Source: a bacterium TMED88
Lineage (GTDB): Bacteria > Myxococcota_A > UBA9160 > UBA4427
DNA: 35,809 nucleotides
Direction: 5' to 3'
Assembly: GCA_002171515.1 (NCBI GenBank)
Contig: NHEP01000057.1
Coordinates: 1 to 35,809, forward strand
Positions within the stretch are counted from its first letter, which is position 1. Every line of letters starts with the position of its first letter. A model generated the notes under the pieces. The model worked only from the letters and a program-made list of their open reading frames with translations. It made no database searches and was not told the DNA's origin. Shown one piece after another: positions 18,923-27,237 of this stretch. Made by a program: the position numbers and the translations under genes.

Positions 18923-19291
18923 TTAATTTTTAGTCAAACGTTTCAAATATCGAAGTCTACGTGCTGTTTGTGCATTGGTTTGAGTTTGTTGGCCTCGACT
19001 AGGATAACCCAAACTAATACGATACCCGCGATAACACCCAATCTTAACCAAACGCTCCATATTTGTACGTACTTTACGTTTCAAGTTTGATTGAGTTACA
19101 TACAATTGGTCAATCCAGTCGCCCAAAGCTTCTAGTTGATATGTATGCAAATCTTTTACACGTGTTGAAGCACTTACTCCACACATAGCACAAACGTTTA
19201 GTGCACAGCTCCTACCAACCCCATAAATACGTTGAAGTGCTTGATGGATTGGCATATGGCCGGGCATATATGTATTATGAAGATATGCCAT
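18923..19291 (-). CDS. rps13: Small subunit ribosomal protein S13
   Basis: Head protein that bridges to the large subunit. 122 residues. IHQALQRIYGVGRSCALNVC corresponds to the L--IYGIG---A helix-turn region, MERLVKIGCYRGYRISLGYP precedes the final GQQTQTNAQTARRLR, the basic RG-P-RGQRT-TNART motif of the family with changes. ATG at 19291; TAA stop. It is 18 bp after rps2 and leads into tRNA-Met and rnl. Confidence 0.95.
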   Translation of the reverse strand: MAYLHNTYMPGHMPIHQALQRIYGVGRSCALNVCAMCGVSASTRVKDLHTYQLEALGDWIDQLYVTQSNLKRKVRTNMERLVKIGCYRGYRISLGYPSRGQQTQTNAQTARRLRYLKRLTKN

Positions 19292-19309
19292 ATTTCTTTT
19301 TTTATAGTT

Positions 19310-19969
19310 TTAAGTATTATTGATAGTATCAAGTAGATTAAGAGCGTATGCGCTAAAATCTACTGATTTATTATTGACTACAATAGGATAATCCAAACCA
19401 TTTGATGAAGAACTCGTAAATCCTACCACAGGAATATTCATAGCATTTGCTTCAACAATACATGGAAGTGTAGATTCAGCAGACATTACTAGAATGACAT
19501 CAGGTAGATTATTCAAAGTGGTTAGACCTGAAAAAGCCTTTTTAAACTTGGTAAATTTACTTAGGTTAATATCTTGAGAATTCATCAAAGATTCATATTG
19601 ATTACAAAAATCCTTAAAACCAAATACAGATCTACTAACCATTGACCAATTTGTCAAAAGACCTCCAATCCAACCTCCATTCAAGTAAGCATATTGATTT
19701 GTACGTGCTACACGAATAACATGTTCTTCCAAGAATGGGCTTGTATTAACTACCATTAGTTTTCCACCCATTGAAGTACAATTAGAAATAAATGTATATG
19801 CACGTTTCAAATCTACACAGGTTTGATTAAGATCAATAATTCCAGTTTTATCTCTAAAACCAATTAGATTTTGAGAAATACTAGGATCCCAATGTTTTGA
19901 ACCTAGGTGAGCTTGATAACGCATTAGATCAGATGGCTTGGGCCAAATCTGTTGATTTTTAGAAGTCAT
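19310..19969 (-). CDS. rps2: Small subunit ribosomal protein S2
   Basis: Solvent-side protein of the small subunit. 219 residues, no long extension. S2-family landmarks: LMRYQAHLGSKHWDPSIS near 16-33, GIIDLNQTCVDLKRAYTFIS near 48-67, GGWIGGLLTNW near 98-108, LPDVILVMSAESTLPCIVEA near 155 and IPVVGFTSSSS near 179. The usual ILPDVVFVFD- and VPVIAI-type strands are diverged but aligned. ATG at 19969. Followed by rps13; tRNA-Leu(CAA) is 30 bp upstream. Confidence 0.93.
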   Translation of the reverse strand: MTSKNQQIWPKPSDLMRYQAHLGSKHWDPSISQNLIGFRDKTGIIDLNQTCVDLKRAYTFISNCTSMGGKLMVVNTSPFLEEHVIRVARTNQYAYLNGGWIGGLLTNWSMVSRSVFGFKDFCNQYESLMNSQDINLSKFTKFKKAFSGLTTLNNLPDVILVMSAESTLPCIVEANAMNIPVVGFTSSSSNGLDYPIVVNNKSVDFSAYALNLLDTINNT

Positions 19970-19999
19970 TTTTAATATATTCAGAATTTTAAAAAGTTT

Positions 20000-20081
20000 T
20001 ACTCATTATCGGACTTGAACCGATAACCCGTGAAGGAGTAGATTTTGAATCTACCGTGTCTACCAATTCCACCAAATGAGC
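20000..20081 (-). tRNA. trnL(caa): tRNA-Leu(CAA)
   Basis: 82 nt with a long variable arm. Anticodon loop TTCAAAA gives CAA, which reads UUG only. Acceptor GCTCATT/AATGAGT. Its first 22 bases are also the end of tatC: the tatC stop TAG is the D-loop GGTAG. No tRNA-Leu(UAA) is present in the window. Confidence 0.95.
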
Positions 20082-20809
20082 GGTTTCGGGCTTAATTTTG
20101 AATTTATATATGAATGTTTTAGAATGCACCCAAACATAAAACTTTCATACATCAACGAAAACACAATTGCTAGCATTAGCTGACTTACCAAATCTGGTGG
20201 GCTAATTAGAGCTCCAAATAGCAATGACCCACACCAGATATATGGTCGAGAATAGGCCAAGGTTTTTGAATTTATAAGCATTCCTAGAGAATAACCAATT
20301 AGTGGGCTTATAAATGCTACATAAGTCAGTATTACAATATACATAGAGGTATACATATAGGGTAGAATACGTGCTTCCAAAGAAATTGTAACAATACCTT
20401 CCTGTACGCCATATAGCATAAAAAACTGCAATACATATGGAATAACCTTATATCCACAATATACGGCTAGAAAACTGTAAACAATAAAAAAACAAAGCGT
20501 ATATTTATATTTACTAGCTTCACTGGTTGTAGTGCCTGGTAGAATAAAACACAGGATTTGATAACTTAGATAAGTAATCCAAATACCAAAGCTAATATAT
20601 ACACTTGTATACATATGTGTCATAAAAGCCTCACTAATATGTGTATAAATCATATTAGATTGGCCAAGATTATACATAGGATATACCAAAAGTTTAATAT
20701 ATGCGTTTGAGTAATTATAAATTACGGCAAATGTAATAATATATGACAACAATGTATACGCTAGTCTATACTTAATTTCATTCAAATGTGTGGTTAGTGT
20801 TACATACAT
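20060..20809 (-). CDS. tatC: Sec-independent protein translocase TatC
   Basis: Polytopic inner-membrane protein of the twin-arginine pathway; in mitochondria it is kept by jakobids, plants, oomycetes and others. 249 residues, six predicted membrane segments. The N-terminal HLNEIKYRL matches the family HL-ELR-R motif with the signal-binding Glu11. YTSMYIVILTYVAFISPLIG is in the fourth segment. The last residues PLIWWNW and the stop lie within tRNA-Leu(CAA). I160 is encoded by ATA inside a segment (20313-20334) with a 21/22 copy at 27771-27792. Confidence 0.94.
   Translation of the reverse strand: MYVTLTTHLNEIKYRLAYTLLSYIITFAVIYNYSNAYIKLLVYPMYNLGQSNMIYTHISEAFMTHMYTSVYISFGIWITYLSYQILCFILPGTTTSEASKYKYTLCFFIVYSFLAVYCGYKVIPYVLQFFMLYGVQEGIVTISLEARILPYMYTSMYIVILTYVAFISPLIGYSLGMLINSKTLAYSRPYIWCGSLLFGALISPPDLVSQLMLAIVFSLMYESFMFGCILKHSYINSKLSPKPLIWWNW
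20313..20334. repeat. tatC-internal copy of a 22-bp hairpin repeat
   Basis: AATGCTACATAAGTCAGTAT plus TA; AATGCT pairs with AGTATT using one G-T. Copy at 27771-27792 differs at one base, which restores the G-C pair. Contains the only in-frame ATA I found in accepted coding sequence. Confidence 0.8.
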
Positions 20810-20843
20810 AAATTTATTTGACAGGTGCGTACATAAATTTATT

Positions 20844-20916
20844 TGGCGGGAGTAGGACTTGAACCTACAACCTTCAGATTATGAGCCTGACGAGTTGCCA
20901 ATTACTCTATCCCGCG
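20844..20916 (-). tRNA. trnfM: tRNA-fMet(CAU), initiator
   Basis: 73 nt. Anticodon loop CTCATAA. Initiator traits: C1 opposite C72 (unpaired, like the C1:A72 of E. coli tRNA-fMet), A11:T24 in the D-stem, discriminator A. The overall sequence is close to bacterial initiator tRNA. Confidence 0.93.
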
Positions 20917-20965
20917 TAGATATATGAGTAGAAGCTAAGGTTTTAACAATTTATATATGCATAAT

Positions 20966-20991
20966 AAGGCGCTAGTAGCTCGCCTAGAGGA
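20966..20991. repeat. CTCTAACGAG-family variant, locus 4
   Basis: AAGGCGCTAGTAGCTCGCCT then AGAGG: a degenerate reverse-orientation unit between tRNA-Lys and tRNA-fMet. Weakest member of the family. Confidence 0.45.
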
Positions 20992-21006
20992 TCTTATGCA
21001 CATAAT

Positions 21007-21081
21007 TAGGTGCGACAGGACTCGAACCTGCGACCACCAGGTTAAAAGCCCGATGCTCTAACCAAACTGAGCTACGCACCC
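21007..21081 (-). tRNA. trnK: tRNA-Lys(UUU)
   Basis: 75 nt. Anticodon loop CTTTTAA, acceptor GGGTGCG/CGCACCT, T-loop TTCGAGT, discriminator A. Confidence 0.95.
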
Positions 21082-21113
21082 TACACGCGTATTTAGAAAA
21101 TTAAAAATTTGTA

Positions 21114-21143
21114 CCTTTTGTTCCAAAACCGAAACTAGTACAA
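21114..21143. repeat. 30-bp repeat, copy 2 (rpl6-related)
   Basis: Matches 14473-14502 in reverse at 29/30 and the rpl6 segment 21896-21919 in part. It holds the CTTTTGTTCCAAAA hairpin and then GAAACTAGTACAA. It ends 5 bp before the 3' end of tRNA-Leu(UAG). Confidence 0.88.
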
Positions 21144-21147
21144 AGTA

Positions 21148-21229
21148 TGCGGATAAAGGGACTTGAACCCCCAAGGATTGCTCCACTAGTGCCTAAAACT
21201 AGCATGTCTACCAATTTCATCATATCCGC
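21148..21229 (-). tRNA. trnL(uag): tRNA-Leu(UAG)
   Basis: 82 nt with long variable arm. Anticodon loop TTTAGGC, acceptor GCGGATA/TATCCGC, discriminator A. Reads CUN, the dominant Leu box here (CTA especially). Confidence 0.95.
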
Positions 21230-21267
21230 AATGCACGGGCCTGAGATTAGACCCGCGACTATTGTTA

Positions 21268-21501
<234 letters not shown>

Positions 21502-21530
21502 TTAAATTTTAAATAGACATTTATATTAAT

Positions 21531-21555
21531 ATCTTAATTAGGTTATCTAATTAAG
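21531..21555. repeat. 25-bp hairpin repeat, copy B
   Basis: Identical over 25 bp to 2779-2803 (arms CTTAATTAG/CTAATTAAG, loop GTTAT). Here it is purely intergenic, between rpl6 and atp9. Confidence 0.88.
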
Positions 21556-21574
21556 TTTGTTCTTTATTTTATAC

Positions 21575-22138
21575 TTAACGTTTTTTTACTTGTTTCAGTC
21601 TAAACACTGTACCTGTTTTCAATACACCTTTTCCTTGATATGCGTCAGGTGTACGCAAAGCAATCAATTTAGCCGCAACTTCATTTACGTAAGATTTATC
21701 CAGACCATACAAACAAAAACTTGTTTGACTTGTACTAAATGCTTTTACGTACTTTGGCAACTTATAGATTTTATCCATTGAATAACCAAGCTTAAATACT
21801 AGATTACACACATCAGAGGTATTTTCAACACTTACACGATATCCAACACCCTTCACCTCCATTTTACACATATAACCCATGTATACGCCTTTAATCTTTT
21901 GTTCCAAAAGCGAAGCTAGAGTTTTCACAAAAGCAAATGCGTGTTTAGTGTTATACAAAACTGCCAAATCAATTGTAGTCTCTGTAATTTTATATGAAAG
22001 AATTCCTTTGGTATCTTTTGACTTTAGATTTACAGACAATTTACCAAGTGGGCCAGCAATTACAAGTTTTTCATTCTCTTTAGTTACGCTTACGTTAGTA
22101 GGAATAACTACACTAATAAATCCATTAAATTTTGTCAT
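21575..22138 (-). CDS. rpl6: Large subunit ribosomal protein L6
   Basis: Protein of the large subunit near the factor-binding site. 187 residues with the two L6 domains: VVIPTNVSVTKENEKLVIAG near the N-terminus, KMEVKGVGYRVSV in the middle, and the C-terminal GLDKSYVNEVAAKLIALRTP leading to DAYQGKGVL, a clear L6 signature (PEPYKGKGI-type). Residues 74-81 (LASLLEQK) are encoded by a segment repeated in two spacers. Its ATG lies 14 bp inside the end of rps3. Confidence 0.95.
   Translation of the reverse strand: MTKFNGFISVVIPTNVSVTKENEKLVIAGPLGKLSVNLKSKDTKGILSYKITETTIDLAVLYNTKHAFAFVKTLASLLEQKIKGVYMGYMCKMEVKGVGYRVSVENTSDVCNLVFKLGYSMDKIYKLPKYVKAFSTSQTSFCLYGLDKSYVNEVAAKLIALRTPDAYQGKGVLKTGTVFRLKQVKKR
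21896..21919. repeat. rpl6-internal copy of the 30-bp repeat
   Basis: CTTTTGTTCCAAAAGCGAAG plus CTAG; 23 of 24 positions match the spacer copy 14473-14502. The codons used are ordinary for this genome (CTA GCT TCG CTT TTG GAA). Confidence 0.82.
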
Positions 22139-22943
22139 AACAAAGCCAAACTTTAATACCTAGAATACCATATGATGTATATGCAGGAATAGATGTATAA
22201 TCAATAATATTATTAAACCCATGCAATGGAACACGTCCCCAATGCTTAGATTCACTACGAGCAATAGCAGCCCCATTAATTCGACCACTAATACTCAATT
22301 TAATACCAGATACATGTTTATGTTTAATGCCTCCGGAAATCAATTCTTTAAACAAACGACGAATAGGGGTTCGTTTCTCAAGTTGATTCTTCATATAATC
22401 TGCAACACTGTGTGAACTTGCATACATATCATTACTGGTCAATGCCAATAGATGCAAATTTTGATTATATGTGTAACGCCAAGCATTAGTCAATGATTTA
22501 TTGAAACTACGCTCAGTTTTGTGTTTTTTGGCGTAATGCGCCAATGTATATAGCACTTTAGATGATGACTGTCCGTAAATATGCCCGGCTACAAGACTAC
22601 GCATAGATTTATACAAGTTCTTATTCAGTGTATCCTTCTTACTCAAAAATCTTCCCAGATTTTGTTTTGCTGGTAGGGGCAGTACTGAGTGATTTGTAGA
22701 TTTAGATAGAGTCTTTACATCAGACATATACGCATGTACATATGCATACCATGCAGATTTGGTGTTGAGTAGACCAATACGGCCTACACGCATAGATGAG
22801 TCTGAATATGTTTTTTCAATGTGATTTCGAAGAGACAAACTTTGCAATACATTAGAACCATATTTAGATTCGCTATACCATTTTGAATCTGCGCTTCTAA
22901 TAATACCCAATCTATGGAGTACGGGATTTACTTTTTGTGCCAT
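22125..22943 (-). CDS. rps3: Small subunit ribosomal protein S3
   Basis: Head protein lining the mRNA entry. 272 residues: N-terminal MAQKVNPVLHRLGIIR is the S3 start signature, then a long, basic, poorly conserved middle, and the C-terminal domain GIKLSISGRINGAAIARSES followed by HWGRVPLHGFNNIIDY. Ends ...GILGIKVWLCYDKI, matching the G-GVKVWI strand. ATG at 22943. It follows rps19 by 56 bp and overlaps rpl6 by 14 bp. The rps19-rps3 pair lies between rps8 and rpl6, not before rpl16 as in bacteria. Confidence 0.94.
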   Translation of the reverse strand: MAQKVNPVLHRLGIIRSADSKWYSESKYGSNVLQSLSLRNHIEKTYSDSSMRVGRIGLLNTKSAWYAYVHAYMSDVKTLSKSTNHSVLPLPAKQNLGRFLSKKDTLNKNLYKSMRSLVAGHIYGQSSSKVLYTLAHYAKKHKTERSFNKSLTNAWRYTYNQNLHLLALTSNDMYASSHSVADYMKNQLEKRTPIRRLFKELISGGIKHKHVSGIKLSISGRINGAAIARSESKHWGRVPLHGFNNIIDYTSIPAYTSYGILGIKVWLCYDKI

Positions 22944-22972
22944 ATATTAAATCATAACGGATCTATACAATC

Positions 22973-22995
22973 TGTGCTAAAGACGTATTCTTTAG
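22973..22995. repeat. TGTGCTAAAG hairpin repeat, copy 2
   Basis: Identical over 23 bp to 11183-11205 (TGTGCTAAAGACGTATTCTT plus TAG). CTAAAG/CTTTAG forms a 6-bp stem; the outer stem of copy 1 is missing. It ends 5 bp before the rps19 stop codon position. Confidence 0.85.
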
Positions 22996-22999
22996 GATC

Positions 23000-23248
23000 C
23001 TATTTTTTAGTCTTATGTGTAGGTTTTCTACGTGTAGTAGCAAATTCACCAAATTTATGACCTACCATATGTTCAGTAATACTAATACTAATAAATTTAT
23101 GCCCATTATGGACTTCTAGTTCTTTACCTACAAATTCAGGCATAATTACCGATCGACGGCTATAAACTTTCAAAGATTTATTAGGTTTAAAAACTTTGCG
23201 CAATACAGATGGGTCTACATAGGGACCTTTCCAAATAGATCTTGCCAT
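23000..23248 (-). CDS. rps19: Small subunit ribosomal protein S19
   Basis: Head protein near the A site. 82 residues, full length. [14 protein letters not shown] at the N-terminus, then [20 protein letters not shown] and [15 protein letters not shown] are the family signatures. ATG at 23248, TAG stop. It is placed 23 bp after rps8 and before rps3. Confidence 0.97.
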   Translation of the reverse strand: MARSIWKGPYVDPSVLRKVFKPNKSLKVYSRRSVIMPEFVGKELEVHNGHKFISISITEHMVGHKFGEFATTRRKPTHKTKK

Positions 23249-23270
23249 ATATTTAACGAATACTAATCAT

Positions 23271-23636
23271 CTAAGCAATACTAATCATACATACAAGTTC
23301 ACCTCCCAAATTTAGCGAACGTGCTTGGTTATCAGTATACAAACCATCTTTGGTTGATAGTACATAAAAGCCTAGCCCATTTTTACAAACCGGGATATGT
23401 TTAGATTTTGTATATACTTGCTTTCCAGGACGTGAATGCATCTTAATACTAATCAAAATCTTTTTTAGGTCTACTTTATATTGTAGATCCTCACGACTAA
23501 AACCTTTAATAATACCTTGAGTTGCTAGAAGTTTCAGAAACCTGTATGCATATTTAGAAGCATCTACATATACATAGAGTTTAGATTTTTGGGATGCATT
23601 TTGCAAAGTTGAAAACAAATTACTTTTTACACTCAT
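23271..23636 (-). CDS. rps8: Small subunit ribosomal protein S8
   Basis: Central-domain rRNA-binding protein. From the ATG at 23636 it is 121 residues (MSVKSNLFSTL). A TTG-initiated frame reaches 23648 inside rps14 but needs a non-ATG start. The C-terminal KQVYTKSKHIPVCKNGLGFY and VLSTKDGLYTDNQARSLNLG, GGELVCMISIA correspond to the S8 STS-G box region, altered here to ST-DGLYTD. Stop TAG. Follows rps14 by 5 bp, bacterial spc order. Confidence 0.94.
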   Translation of the reverse strand: MSVKSNLFSTLQNASQKSKLYVYVDASKYAYRFLKLLATQGIIKGFSREDLQYKVDLKKILISIKMHSRPGKQVYTKSKHIPVCKNGLGFYVLSTKDGLYTDNQARSLNLGGELVCMISIA

Positions 23637-23641
23637 AATAA

Positions 23642-23929
23642 TTACCAACTACTTTTAACTACACCAGGCAAATAACCTTGTGCTGCTGCTCTACGAAAAG
23701 CAATTCTTGACAATTTACAAAATCTATATACACCACGACTACGCCCTGTAAGTGTACAATGATTTTTAACCCGAACTTTTGATCCGGAGCGTTTAAGTTG
23801 TGCCAATTTTGTAACATAATACATACGTACTGAACTAGGTAGACTTAGATTGTGAATTAGAGCAGTATAATGCATTCGAGTTGCTTCATCTTTAATGACC
23901 TGAAGACGTCGTTTTTTATCAGTTTGCAT
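23642..23929 (-). CDS. rps14: Small subunit ribosomal protein S14
   Basis: Head protein, zinc-free type. 95 residues, slightly short of the 100-101 of bacterial S14. Basic start MQTDKKRRLQVIKDEATRMH; the C-terminal half NHCTLTGRSRGVYRFCKLSR then AFRRAAAQGYLPGVVKSSW is the family signature. ATG at 23929, TAA stop. Sits between rpl5 and rps8 as in bacteria. Confidence 0.97.
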   Translation of the reverse strand: MQTDKKRRLQVIKDEATRMHYTALIHNLSLPSSVRMYYVTKLAQLKRSGSKVRVKNHCTLTGRSRGVYRFCKLSRIAFRRAAAQGYLPGVVKSSW

Positions 23930-23968
23930 AATAATTATAATTGCAATTCACACTCTATTAGATTTATA

Positions 23969-24484
23969 TTAATTAGTAATAGGAAATCCAATACGTGTAA
24001 GAGCTTGCAAAGCTTGTTCTTTATTAGATGATTGGGTGTGTACACTTACGTGAATACCTCGTACTTTATCAAAAATTTCAAAGTGCGCCTCCAATTCCGG
24101 AAACGCCAATACATAAGATAGACCAAAATTCAAACAACCATTATTACTTAGAGAAGTTGATTTTAGGCCTTTAAAATCTGGAACTTTTGGCAATACAATA
24201 TGAATGAGTTTATCCAAAAAATTCATCATGCGTTGATTTCGCAAAGTTACCATACAACCCAATACTTGATTTTCACGCAATTTAAACCCAGCTACAGAAC
24301 GTTTAGCATAAGTAAGTTTTGGGTATTGACCACTAATCAAATACATACAAACCAATGTAGGAAACAAAGTCAGCACATCTGTTGTTGCTGTTTTTACAGA
24401 TGTATGAAGAATGACTTTATCTACTTTTGGGCATTCTAGATTGGATTGTGTTGGGTAATAATACAAAGAATCAGATTTATACAT
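23969..24484 (-). CDS. rpl5: Large subunit ribosomal protein L5
   Basis: Binds 5S rRNA and contacts the P-site tRNA; notable here because a 5S gene is present. 171 residues. KLTYAKRSVAGFKLRENQVL leading into GCMVTLRNQRMMNFLDKLI is the L5 core; LPKVPDFKGL and the C-terminal RGIHVSVHTQSSNKEQALQA with RIGFPI are further matches. ATG at 24484, TAA stop; 12 bp after rpl14. Confidence 0.95.
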   Translation of the reverse strand: MYKSDSLYYYPTQSNLECPKVDKVILHTSVKTATTDVLTLFPTLVCMYLISGQYPKLTYAKRSVAGFKLRENQVLGCMVTLRNQRMMNFLDKLIHIVLPKVPDFKGLKSTSLSNNGCLNFGLSYVLAFPELEAHFEIFDKVRGIHVSVHTQSSNKEQALQALTRIGFPITN

Positions 24485-24496
24485 AAGAATTTTCTT

Positions 24497-24856
24497 TTAG
24501 AATACACTATTAGACAAAGATACCAATTTGGTGTGTCCTGCCGCACGAAGTTCATGAACAACAGGTCCAAATACCCGAGTACCTACAGGGTTTCCTGATG
24601 CTGAAATCAGTGCTACACTATTTAGATCAAATTTAATAGATGATCCATCACCACGTTTCATTTTCTTTTTGGTTTGACAAACAATTGCTTTACTAATACT
24701 ACCTTTTGGGTGTTTAGAATTAGGTAGAACTTTTTCAATGACTACACTAATAAGATCACCAACTTGAGCATATTGTTTAGAATAGCAATTAATACACTTA
24801 ACTACCAATACTCCAGAATTATCGCATACTTTGGCACGGCTACCAGGATAAAGCAT
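24497..24856 (-). CDS. rpl14: Large subunit ribosomal protein L14
   Basis: Large-subunit interface protein. 119 residues, close to the usual 122. Start MLYPGSRAKVCDNSGVLVVK, then GDLISVVIEKVLPNSKHPKG, KRGDGSSIKFDLNSVALIS, and the C-terminal GTRVFGPVVHELRAAGHTKL with SLSNSVF. The N-terminus is a little diverged from MIQ-ET-L-VADNSGA. ATG at 24856. Nine bp after rpl16. Confidence 0.97.
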   Translation of the reverse strand: MLYPGSRAKVCDNSGVLVVKCINCYSKQYAQVGDLISVVIEKVLPNSKHPKGSISKAIVCQTKKKMKRGDGSSIKFDLNSVALISASGNPVGTRVFGPVVHELRAAGHTKLVSLSNSVF

Positions 24857-24865
24857 ATATAAATC

Positions 24866-25297
24866 TTAATTATTAAAATGTGGTTGTGCATGCACAACTT
24901 GGGTTGAAATTTTTAGTTTATATGAACCCAACTTAAGCGCCTGTGCTGCTAGTGATGGATCTACACCATCTACTTCAAACAGCACAAAACCAGGTGCTAC
25001 ATACGCTGCCCAAAAATCCACACTTCCTTTACCACGACCCATACGAACCTCTGAAGGCTTACGTGTAATGGGTTTATCTGGAAATACGCATGTATATACT
25101 TGACCAGATCGTTTCAATGTACGTGTAATACTACGTCGAGTTGCTTCAATAGCACGAGCACTTAGTACACCAGCACTAGTAGCTCTTAGACCTACAGATC
25201 CAAAAGATAGTCGTGTTTTTGGATTTCGAAATTTTGTTGGATTCTTTTTGAACCTTTTAAACACCTTACGGTATTTAGTACGTTTAGGCATTAGCAT
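24866..25297 (-). CDS. rpl16: Large subunit ribosomal protein L16
   Basis: Protein at the A-site finger/peptidyl transferase region. From ATG 25297 it is 143 residues beginning MLMPKRTKYRKVFKR, the classical L16 start. SFGSVGLRATSAGVLSARAI and EAIEATRRSITR-like EATRRSITRTLKRSGQ, then FPDKPITRKPSEVRMGRGKG are intact. A TTG-started frame seven codons longer carries a TTA codon and approaches a hairpin repeat (25313-25331), so I reject it. It heads the rpl16-rpl14-rpl5-rps14-rps8 block. Confidence 0.96.
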   Translation of the reverse strand: MLMPKRTKYRKVFKRFKKNPTKFRNPKTRLSFGSVGLRATSAGVLSARAIEATRRSITRTLKRSGQVYTCVFPDKPITRKPSEVRMGRGKGSVDFWAAYVAPGFVLFEVDGVDPSLAAQALKLGSYKLKISTQVVHAQPHFNN

Positions 25298-25312
25298 ATG
25301 TAATTTAGTGTC

Positions 25313-25331
25313 TAGCAATTTTTCAATTGCC
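25313..25331. repeat. TAGCAATTTTTCAATTGCC repeat, copy 2
   Basis: Identical 19-mer to 13262-13280 and to the nad7-internal 28782-28800. It stands in the leader of rpl16, 15 bp upstream of its ATG. Confidence 0.85.
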
Positions 25332-25351
25332 CAGGTAATTTATAAATAAAA

Positions 25352-26826
<1,475 letters not shown>

Positions 26827-26873
26827 CTGGTATGAGGAACAAAATGAACACACCTAATTCCAAAAAAATAACC

Positions 26874-26984
26874 TCCTATATTTAGCCTTGACTCCCGCAG
26901 TAAGCAGTAGTTTAGGCCTTTAACGGTTTAACATGTCGAGTTCGGATGGGATCGGGTAGATCCGTTAAGTTTTTCTATATTTAT
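26874..26984 (-). rRNA. rrn5: 5S ribosomal RNA
   Basis: The minus strand carries CCCGATCCCATCCGAACTCG, the conserved helix III/loop C segment of 5S rRNA, followed by CATGTTAAACCGTT and the loop E/helix V part ACTACTG...CGGGAGTCAAGG. AACGG (26966-26962) pairs with CCGTT as helix II. The order of segments is conventional, not permuted. Helix I is weak and AT-rich, so both ends are approximate (~110 nt). It lies between tRNA-Ser(UGA) and rns. Identity rests on the signature and order, not on a covariance score. Confidence 0.85.
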
Positions 26985-26985
26985 A

Positions 26986-27068
26986 CGGACGGAGAGGGAT
27001 TCGAACCCCCGGTAATGAATTACGCCAGCTTTCAAGGCTGGTACCTTAAACCACTCAGACATCCGTCC
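26986..27068 (-). tRNA. trnS(uga): tRNA-Ser(UGA)
   Basis: 83 nt with a long variable arm. Anticodon loop CTTGAAA, perfect acceptor GGACGGA/TCCGTCC, discriminator G. Directly 5' of the 5S gene. Confidence 0.95.
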
Positions 27069-27088
27069 CTCCATTTTCCTGTATGCAT

Positions 27089-27160
27089 TTGGGGTAGATG
27101 GATTCGAACCATCGAATGTCGGTACCAAAAACCGATGCCTTGCCACTTGGCTATACCCCA
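27089..27160 (-). tRNA. trnQ: tRNA-Gln(UUG)
   Basis: 72 nt. Anticodon TTG in loop TTTTGGT, acceptor TGGGGTA/TACCCCA with the U1-A72 pair typical of tRNA-Gln, discriminator A. Confidence 0.95.
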
Positions 27161-27166
27161 ATCTAC

Positions 27167-27189
27167 ACATATTTTATATGTAGCAAACG
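27167..27189. repeat. Spacer copy of an rns segment (inverted)
   Basis: Reverse complement of rns positions 26737-26759 without mismatch. Folds as ACATAT/ATATGT, extended by CTAC/GTAG. Confidence 0.85.
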
Positions 27190-27194
27190 CTTAC

Positions 27195-27219
27195 CTAGTA
27201 GCATCTCCTCGTTAGAGGT
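27195..27219. repeat. CTCTAACGAG-family repeat, locus 5 (single unit)
   Basis: CTAGTAGCATCTCCTCGTTA then GAGGT, reverse orientation, between rps10 and tRNA-Gln. Confidence 0.6.
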
Positions 27220-27237
27220 GGATCCAAGAGTTTAGCA

